Origin: Gammaproteobacteria bacterium
GTDB lineage: Bacteria; Actinomycetota; Acidimicrobiia; Spongiisociales; UBA4744
Assembly: GCA_011682695.1 (NCBI GenBank)
Contig: JAACED010000019.1
Span: 1-45,617, forward strand
Reading direction: 5' to 3'
DNA length: 45,617 nucleotides
Shown one piece after another: positions 40,419-45,617 of this stretch (within the stretch, counting starts at the first letter, position 1; the number at the start of each line of letters is the position of its first letter). Position numbers and translations under genes: made by a program. The notes beneath the pieces are model-generated. The model was not told the DNA's origin, did not search any database, and worked only from the letters and a program-made list of their open reading frames with translations.

Positions 40419-41726
40419 ATGACGTCGTTCCTTCGCCTCAGCTTTCCTGTGGAACGATTGAAGCTCGACAACGGACTCAGAATCGTCTTGATTCCAGACC
40501 GATCGAGTCCCGTCGTTGCCGTCTCCGTACTCTATGACGTGGGGTTTCGTTCAGAGCCTGAGGGACGGAGCGGTTTTGCCCATCTCTTCGAGCATATGAT
40601 GTTTCAGGGGTCCGAGCAGGTTCCGAAGGGAGAGTTCGACCGGCTGCTCATGGGTAACGGGGGTGTGCTCAACGGTACGACGACGCCTGACTTCACCGCG
40701 TACTACGAGGTCCTTCCCTCCGCAGCCCTGGAGATGGCGCTCTTCCTCGAAGCCGATCGGATGCGTTCTCTACAACTCAACCAGGAGAACCTCGACAATC
40801 AGACGGCGGTCGTGCAAGAAGAGATTCGACTCAACGTTCTGAACCGTGCCTACGGGAAATTCCCCTGGATTCTGCTTCCTGCCTTGATGTTCGACACCTA
40901 TCCGAACGTCCATGACGGCTACGGGAGTTTCGAGGAGCTGGAGGCTGCGCGTCTCGACGACGTACGTGACTTCTTCGCCCGCTTCTACACGCCTGCCAAC
41001 GCCGTTCTGGCCATCTGTGGCGACCTGCATCCGGATGCTGCCGTGCAGCTGGTCGAGCGTCACTTCGGCGGCATACGGGGGCGACGACGCCCTCGCCTGC
41101 AGTCGTTCGGAGAGCCGATCCGGGACGGAGTCCGGCGGTCTCGATACCGGGATGTGTTTGCCCCCGCTCCTGCGCTGGCACTCGGGTACCGGATCCCCGA
41201 TCCGGTCGCTCACCTCGACCAGGTCCTCGCGCTCGACGTCGTGGCACGAGTGCTGGCCGACGGGCCGGCTTCCCGTCTCGAGCAGCGACTCGTTCACAAA
41301 GAAGGGTTGGTCACCTCCGTTGACGCCTGGATCGGGGAAAGCCCGGGATGGGTCGGCCCGTTCGAGATGCGCGATCCGACTCGGTTCCAGATCAGCACCT
41401 TCTATCCGCGTGTCTCGGACAAGGATCGGATCATCGAAGCGATCGATGAGGAGATCGAAACCGTCGCCGGGGGTCTGGAATCCGACGAGGTGGATCGGGT
41501 GGTCAGCCGTGTGACCGCCGGGTATGCGCGCAAGATGGATCATGTGCTCAACCGGTCCCTTGGAGCGGCTCAGTTGGAGCTCTTTCACGACGATCCAGGT
41601 TTGCTGGATGCAATCCCGGCGCTGTACGCGAGCGTGACTGCTCGGGCAGCTTCGGAGGCTGCCCAAGTGTGGCTTCGTGCCGATCGCCGGGCGGAACTCG
41701 AGATCGTTCCGGGGAGTGGGCAATGA
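40419..41726 (+). CDS. M16 zinc metallopeptidase, catalytic subunit
   Basis: The 435-residue protein has the inverted zinc motif HLFEH (HxxEH, 55-59) and the third ligand region VVQEEIRLNV (about residues 131-140), so it should be active. Two M16 half domains can be seen, the second around GYRIPDPVAHLDQVLALDVV. The next gene is a non-catalytic M16 protein overlapping by four bases, and together they form the two-subunit bacterial type (as in MPP-like or PqqF-like heterodimers). The substrate is unknown. ATG 40419 is fixed by TAGCCT 8 nt upstream, downstream of an in-frame ATG at 40377. Confidence 0.93.
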   Translation: MTSFLRLSFPVERLKLDNGLRIVLIPDRSSPVVAVSVLYDVGFRSEPEGRSGFAHLFEHMMFQGSEQVPKGEFDRLLMGNGGVLNGTTTPDFTAYYEVLPSAALEMALFLEADRMRSLQLNQENLDNQTAVVQEEIRLNVLNRAYGKFPWILLPALMFDTYPNVHDGYGSFEELEAARLDDVRDFFARFYTPANAVLAICGDLHPDAAVQLVERHFGGIRGRRRPRLQSFGEPIRDGVRRSRYRDVFAPAPALALGYRIPDPVAHLDQVLALDVVARVLADGPASRLEQRLVHKEGLVTSVDAWIGESPGWVGPFEMRDPTRFQISTFYPRVSDKDRIIEAIDEEIETVAGGLESDEVDRVVSRVTAGYARKMDHVLNRSLGAAQLELFHDDPGLLDAIPALYASVTARAASEAAQVWLRADRRAELEIVPGSGQ

Positions 41727-43036
41727 TCCCCGAGGTTGGCCGCCTGAAGCCGATACGACTCCCGCACGTGTCCGACGAAGTGCTCCCGAACGGGTTGCGG
41801 ATGGTGATCGTGCGACGATCCGGGACTCCTCTGGTCGAAATGCGGCTGCGGATCCCGATGCCGGCAACAACGGCCGGGGAGGAGGCGAGGCGCGATCTCC
41901 TGGCGCAAACGTTGAAGAGCGGGACGAGCCGATGCTCCGAGGTCGATATCGCAGTGAGACTTCAGGAGATCGGCGGGTCGCTCGGCGTCGGCACAGACGA
42001 AGATGGGCTCCACCTGTCGGGATCGGCGCTCTCGAGGCGAATGGGCGATCTCCTCCATCTGGTTGTGGAGATCCTCACCGACGCCGCATTCCCCGATTCG
42101 TCCGTGTGGACCGAGCGGGCGCGACTGGCGCAGGAGGTCGTTCTTGCTCGCGCGCAGCCAGAAGTCGTTGCGGGCGAGGAACTTCGCAAGCGCTTCTTCG
42201 GGAGACACCCATACGGACTCGGGCTACCTTCACCGTCGGGGCTGCGACGGGTCACCCCCGGCAGACTACGGGCACTGCACGACGAACTCGTTCGGCCCGG
42301 TGGTGCCGTGCTGGTGCTTGCCGGAGATCTTCAGCCTGCCGCGGCGGCCGAGCGCGCCGCCAACGTAATGCGGCAGTGGAAACGAAGGCGGCGTCCCGCT
42401 CCTGTTCCGAAACCGTCGGCACCGCGTCCTCGTCCTATGCTGATTGTGCATCGGCCCGGTTCCCGGCAGACGAACATCCGTCTTGGGGGCCTGGCGCCGG
42501 CGTCTGGAACCAAGGTGTTCCCTGCGTTCGAACTGGCGAACCTGATTTTCGGCGGGTACTTCTCATCCCGGTTGATTGCCAACCTCCGTGAGGACAAAGG
42601 GTTTACCTACAACGCCGCCTCTCACATCCACCATGCCGTTGCCGCGTCGACGGTTACGATTTCGGCCGATGTGCGTTCCGAGGTGACGGGGGCGGCGCTC
42701 GTGGAGATCATGTACGAACTGGGCCGCATCGTGTCGTCACCTCCCGAAGCAACGGAGCTGGAGGAGGCCCGTCGCTACCGGATCGGCACACTCGCCATCG
42801 GGACCCACACCCAGGCCGGGTTTGCAGACACCCTCAGTGCGCTGCTTTCCAGGGGCCTCGACGTCGCGTATCTTCGCAGTCATCAGGACCACCTCGAGAA
42901 GGTTTCCGTCGACGACGTTCTGGTGGCTGCCAGGGAGTTCTTGGCACCCTCTCGTCTTGTCCCCGTGTTGGTCGGGGATGCCGACGTGATCGTTCCGCAG
43001 ATCGCACCATTCGGGAGATTCCACGTACGCGCCTGA
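41723..43036 (+). CDS. M16 metallopeptidase, non-catalytic partner
   Basis: The 437-residue protein has M16 architecture (EVLPNGLRMVIVRRSGTPLV, FGRHPYGLGLPSPSGLRRVT, GLAPASGTKVFPAFELANLI, FSSRLIANLREDKGFTYNA) but no HxxEH at the expected place; the region reads ARRDLLAQTLKSGTS. The RxxxG-F-x-Y substrate-binding motif (LREDKGFTY) is retained. This matches the inactive subunit of bacterial M16 pairs. The ATG overlaps the partner's stop (ATGA), so stoichiometric translation is likely. Confidence 0.92.
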   Translation: MIPEVGRLKPIRLPHVSDEVLPNGLRMVIVRRSGTPLVEMRLRIPMPATTAGEEARRDLLAQTLKSGTSRCSEVDIAVRLQEIGGSLGVGTDEDGLHLSGSALSRRMGDLLHLVVEILTDAAFPDSSVWTERARLAQEVVLARAQPEVVAGEELRKRFFGRHPYGLGLPSPSGLRRVTPGRLRALHDELVRPGGAVLVLAGDLQPAAAAERAANVMRQWKRRRRPAPVPKPSAPRPRPMLIVHRPGSRQTNIRLGGLAPASGTKVFPAFELANLIFGGYFSSRLIANLREDKGFTYNAASHIHHAVAASTVTISADVRSEVTGAALVEIMYELGRIVSSPPEATELEEARRYRIGTLAIGTHTQAGFADTLSALLSRGLDVAYLRSHQDHLEKVSVDDVLVAAREFLAPSRLVPVLVGDADVIVPQIAPFGRFHVRA

Positions 43037-43050
43037 GGCCTCCACGGTGC

Positions 43051-43056
43051 TACGTT
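43051..43056 (+). promoter_or_regulatory. -10 hexamer of leaderless CYTH-like promoter
   Basis: TACGTT, 7 nt before the ATG at 43064. Confidence 0.6.
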
Positions 43057-43063
43057 CGCGTTG

Positions 43064-43642
43064 ATGAAAATCATCCCGCGCTACGAATTCCGTGTCTGGG
43101 GCGACGACCTCGACTCGGCACAGGCGCAACTTCTCGAACTGGGGACCAGGCTGAGGCGCAAGCAGACGAGTGAGACCTACATCGTCTCACACGTCGAGCA
43201 GACCAACGTCAAGATCAGGGCCGGGGTCCTCGACATCAAGCAGCTCCTGGACCGATGGAACCGCCTGGAGCGGTGGAAACCCGTGTTCAAGCTCACGTTC
43301 CCTGTCGAGAGCCGGGTGCTGGCGACGTCCGTGTTTCCGCAGCTCGGCGTCGAGGCACCGTTGCTGCCGGCCGGTCCGTTGGGTGAGGAGACGTTCGTGG
43401 CCGTGGCGGATTGTCTCGAAGGTGTGATGGCCGTTCCGGTGCAGAAGGTACGCTCACTGGTGTCGATCGGGGCTTGTCGAGTGGAGGCCGGTGTCGTGAC
43501 GGTCGACGGCAGCAGACATCTGACGGTTGCGGTGGAGTCCGCGGATCCTTCGGTGGTGGAAGAAACCGTTGCCTTGTTGGATATCGGCGGTCGTCGAAAC
43601 GAAAGCTATCCGGCGATGCTTCGGAGGTTGCGATGGGCGTAG
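43064..43642 (+). CDS. Divergent CYTH-like protein without the ExExK motif
   Basis: 192 residues. The beginning (RYEFRVWGDDLDSAQAQLLE) and end (HLTVAVESADPSVVEETVAL, RRNESYPAMLRRL) follow the order of a CYTH/triphosphate-tunnel domain: a leading strand, KIRAGVLDIKQLL, a V-x-K-V-R strand, an E-rich strand and a last L-x-I-x-x-R-x-x-x-S-Y-x-x-x-L helix. The leading Glu residues of ExExK are replaced by YEFRV, so metal binding as in classical members is doubtful. This assignment is my inference. It overlaps the true CYTH gene by 10 bp. Confidence 0.65.
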   Translation: MKIIPRYEFRVWGDDLDSAQAQLLELGTRLRRKQTSETYIVSHVEQTNVKIRAGVLDIKQLLDRWNRLERWKPVFKLTFPVESRVLATSVFPQLGVEAPLLPAGPLGEETFVAVADCLEGVMAVPVQKVRSLVSIGACRVEAGVVTVDGSRHLTVAVESADPSVVEETVALLDIGGRRNESYPAMLRRLRWA

Positions 43643-44118
43643 AGATCGAACGCAAGTTCTTGGTGATTGGCGACGAGTGGCGTGATCTCGCCGACGGCAT
43701 CGACTATCGACAGGGGTACCTGTGTACGGTCAAGGAGCGGACTGTGCGAGTTCGCACCGTCGGCGAGCGGGGCTACCTGACGGTGAAGGGCATTTCGGTT
43801 GGCGCAGTGCGCGCCGAGTTCGAGTACGAGATTCCTCGCGAGGATGCAGACCAGATGCTCGACGATCTCTGCGAACGCCCACTGATCTTCAAAACTCGCT
43901 ACACGATCCCCTTCCGCGGGCATGTGTGGGAGGTAGATGACTTCCACTTGGAGAATGAAGGTCTCGTCGTCGCAGAAGTCGAACTGTCCGATCCTGATGA
44001 GCGGTTCGACATTCCCCCGTGGATCGGAGAGGAAGTGACCGGTGATCCCCGATTCTTCAATGCGAACCTGATTGCACATCCGTACTCGGTTTGGGGCGAC
44101 GAGCAGTCCGCCGGGTAG
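43633..44118 (+). CDS. CYTH-domain protein (triphosphate tunnel metalloenzyme)
   Basis: The 161-residue protein begins with the hallmark EIERKFLV (ExExK at residues 4-8) and follows with YLTVKG, EFEYEIPREDADQML, LIFKTRYTIPFRGHVWEVDDF and VVAEVELSDPDE, covering the eight-stranded tunnel. Such proteins act as triphosphatases (tripolyphosphate, thiamine triphosphate) or, rarely, as class IV adenylate cyclases; size and sequence favour an inorganic triphosphatase. GGAGG stands 5 nt before the ATG. With ppgK nearby, phosphate or polyphosphate metabolism is a plausible context. Confidence 0.9.
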   Translation: MGVEIERKFLVIGDEWRDLADGIDYRQGYLCTVKERTVRVRTVGERGYLTVKGISVGAVRAEFEYEIPREDADQMLDDLCERPLIFKTRYTIPFRGHVWEVDDFHLENEGLVVAEVELSDPDERFDIPPWIGEEVTGDPRFFNANLIAHPYSVWGDEQSAG

Positions 44119-44121
44119 CCT
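44116..44121 (+). promoter_or_regulatory. -10 hexamer of leaderless MFS promoter, sharing the CYTH stop codon
   Basis: TAGCCT, 9 nt before the ATG at 44131; its TAG is the stop of the CYTH gene. Confidence 0.45.
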
Positions 44122-44130
44122 GACGGCCCG

Positions 44131-45408
44131 ATGGCCGAGACCCCTGACATCGAGTCAGCCGACTACCGACGCAATTTCGCTGCCGGGCTCGTCCACGGGA
44201 TCTTCTTTCAGGCATCGTCGGCGCTTGCGAACGTACAGACGGTGCTCCCGTCGTTTGTCGCCTTGCTGACACCGTCGGCGCTCGCTGTCGGATCGATGGC
44301 GGCGGTGCAGGGTGCTGGGCAGGTGATTCCGCAGCTCTTCACAGCGTATCTGATCGAAGATCGGCCGCGCCGCAAGCCGATCCTGTTGTGGGTGATCACC
44401 CTGCGCTGGGTGTCGTTCGGGTTGCTTGCCTTCTTGACCTGGCAACTGGGAGCGACCAGGCCCGGCGTCGTTCTCGGGGTGTTCCTTGTCCTGTTCGGGA
44501 TGTTCTCGTTGGCGGGAGGTGTGGGGACGGTCGTCTACGCCGATGTATTCGCCAAGGCCATTCCGGCTCGGCGGCGGGGAAGGTTCATCGGATGGCGCCA
44601 GCTGCTCGGATACGGTCTCGCCATCGCGGCGGGGTATCTGGTCAAGGCGGTGCTGGGGAACGAGCGGATCGCGTTCCCGTCGAATTACGCCCTGATCTTC
44701 GCGTTCTCCGCGCTGGCGCTCCTGGTGGCCTTCACCGGGTTCGCGATGATCCGTGAGCCCGTGTATCCGGTCGAGCGTCGGTCGAGTTCGCTGGGGGATC
44801 TTCTTCGACGGGCCTGGCGTCTTGCAGGAGACAACGCCAACTTCCGCTGGTTTCTCACGACGCAGGCGCTCACGATGGCCGTGCTGTCGCTGGGGCCGTT
44901 CTACGTGGTCTTTGCTCTCGGCGACGGTGGAGTGTCCAGGGGGCAGGTCGGTGTGTTTCTTGCCATCCAGATGGCCGGGGCGGCTGTTTCGAATCTTCTC
45001 TGGGGTTGGATGGGGGACCGGTTTGGGAACCGGGCCGTGATCGTCGGGGTGGTTCTCATCGGGGGGCTCACCCCGCTGTCAGCCCTCGCTGCAGGTTCGA
45101 CACCCGGATTGTTCGTCGTCGTGTTCGCTTTGATGGGAAGCACGATCAGTGGTGTGCGGCTTGGGTTCAACAACATGATTCTCGAGATGGCGTCGGTGTC
45201 GTTGCGACCGACCTGTGTGGCGCTCCAGAACACGCTGCTGACGCCTGTGATGCTGTTGCCGCTGGTGGTGGGAGCGGTCGCCGATGCATGGACGTACGGC
45301 GCACTCTTCTGGTCGGGGGCGGCGCTGATGCTGCTCGGCGTGTTCGCAGCGCTGCGGATTCGCGATCCTCGGTTCGACGCCGAGGCGGTCTGCGTCGAGA
45401 AGAGGTAG
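44131..45408 (+). CDS. MFS transporter
   Basis: The 425-residue protein has twelve predicted membrane helices. The first half has GLVHGIFFQASSALANVQTV and a cytosolic loop IEDRPRRKPILLW (motif A position). A second motif-A-like loop follows at LLWGWMGDRFGNRAVIVGVV. Late helices include VSLRPTCVALQNTLLTPVML. The substrate is unknown. The protein appears complete, ending at 45408 with EAVCVEKR, 142 bp before the edge tRNA. Confidence 0.88.
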   Translation: MAETPDIESADYRRNFAAGLVHGIFFQASSALANVQTVLPSFVALLTPSALAVGSMAAVQGAGQVIPQLFTAYLIEDRPRRKPILLWVITLRWVSFGLLAFLTWQLGATRPGVVLGVFLVLFGMFSLAGGVGTVVYADVFAKAIPARRRGRFIGWRQLLGYGLAIAAGYLVKAVLGNERIAFPSNYALIFAFSALALLVAFTGFAMIREPVYPVERRSSSLGDLLRRAWRLAGDNANFRWFLTTQALTMAVLSLGPFYVVFALGDGGVSRGQVGVFLAIQMAGAAVSNLLWGWMGDRFGNRAVIVGVVLIGGLTPLSALAAGSTPGLFVVVFALMGSTISGVRLGFNNMILEMASVSLRPTCVALQNTLLTPVMLLPLVVGAVADAWTYGALFWSGAALMLLGVFAALRIRDPRFDAEAVCVEKR

Positions 45409-45474
45409 CAGACTCGCTCGCGGCATGTAACTCTCGGTGGCCGGCGATCGGTGTCGCGTCGGTGACGGTCTCGC

Positions 45475-45509
45475 CGCGAAGTACGAAGTACCAGGTACGA
45501 AGTACGTCT
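45475..45509 (+). repeat. Heptamer array, consensus TACGAAR (copy 3)
   Basis: Five 7-nt units (one divergent, TACCAGG) between the MFS gene and the edge tRNA. The rest of the 45409-45550 interval contains no gene. Confidence 0.65.
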
Positions 45510-45550
45510 TTCGCCGGGTTGTGGGGTGGTCGGGGAGCCCGGGTGGGCGT

Positions 45551-45617
45551 TGGCGGAGGCGGACGGGAATCGAACCCGCCGGGGGCCTTTCGACCCCCCA
45601 CCGGTTTTGCTGTGTGT
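45551..45617 (-). tRNA. selC: tRNA-Sec, 3' part; diverges at the anticodon loop (edge)
   Basis: On the minus strand the 3' end reads, in order: CCA with discriminator G (45551-45554), an 8-nt acceptor strand CCGCCTCC, a 17-nt T arm with loop TTCGATT, then a 21-nt variable arm with a GAAA-capped stem. Eight acceptor nucleotides plus a 5-bp T stem and long variable arm is the bacterial tRNA-Sec geometry; tRNA-Ser and tRNA-Leu have seven. The anticodon stem CCGG and CAAAA fit a UCA loop up to its C, but the last ~8 bases (ACACACAG) do not continue the loop. The 5' half is outside the window. Confidence 0.65.

Noticed and set aside
45600-45617. Transposase-adapter sequence at the contig end
   Set aside because: CTGTGTGT only loosely resembles a common library adapter; not enough bases to claim it.
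1-45617. CRISPR arrays, rRNA operons or prophage genes
   Set aside because: No regularly spaced repeats of CRISPR size, no rRNA signatures and no phage structural genes were seen.

Overview
The window looks like chromosomal DNA of a high-GC actinobacterium, plausibly of the Acidimicrobiia type. The signs are: a Thr/Ser-rich secreted lipoprotein, an F420-type luciferase-like oxidoreductase, a polyphosphate-glucokinase-like ROK kinase, a DUF222/HNH protein, many GTG starts, and leaderless promoters (TANNNT 6-9 nt before the start codon). The lineage is an inference. No phage, plasmid, CRISPR or rRNA genes were seen, and the gene content is mostly housekeeping.

Layout. 0-9.5 kb: glnE (cut by the edge) diverges from nadE; then a class IV aminotransferase, a lipoprotein, a frameshifted PQQ-repeat lipoprotein, a REC-GGDEF-HD-GYP c-di-GMP enzyme, mgtE and greA. 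9.5-14.2 kb: an EamA transporter, then an operon of selD, an MFS transporter (frameshifted), a thioredoxin-like [2Fe-2S] ferredoxin and an alpha/beta hydrolase. 14.2-21.5 kb (minus strand): a 31-residue membrane peptide coupled to an acyl-CoA dehydrogenase, a penicillin-acylase-family protein, an ABC exporter and a DUF222/HNH protein. 21.5-28.6 kb: a methyltransferase, a GNAT protein, a toxin-antitoxin scar, an unknown secreted protein, a three-gene ABC exporter, a HIT-protein scar, a Ca2+/cation antiporter and an LLM oxidoreductase. 28.6-38.7 kb: an AidB-like dehydrogenase, a TlpA-DsbB-TlpA redox cluster, aminopeptidase N, a PAP2 protein, a C69 peptidase, ppgK and a Yip1-like protein. 38.7-45.6 kb: a small protein plus hflX, an M16 peptidase pair, two CYTH-type genes, an MFS transporter and the 3' part of a tRNA at the edge.

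The strongest biology is selenium. selD is itself a selenoprotein gene: its catalytic codon is an in-frame TGA, followed by two adjacent hairpins of bacterial SECIS type. A standard ORF caller would start after this TGA and lose the active site. The tRNA at the right edge has an 8-nt acceptor strand and a long variable arm, as expected for tRNA-Sec, but its sequence diverges at the anticodon.

Other structure beyond the genes: 16 start codons preceded by a leaderless -10 hexamer; two tandem 48-bp palindromes exactly 60 bp apart between the divergent C69 and ppgK genes; dispersed intergenic repeats (a heptamer TACGAAR array at three sites, a ~73-bp hairpin repeat at two, a 30-bp block at two); and two single-base homopolymer frameshifts that may be sequencing errors.
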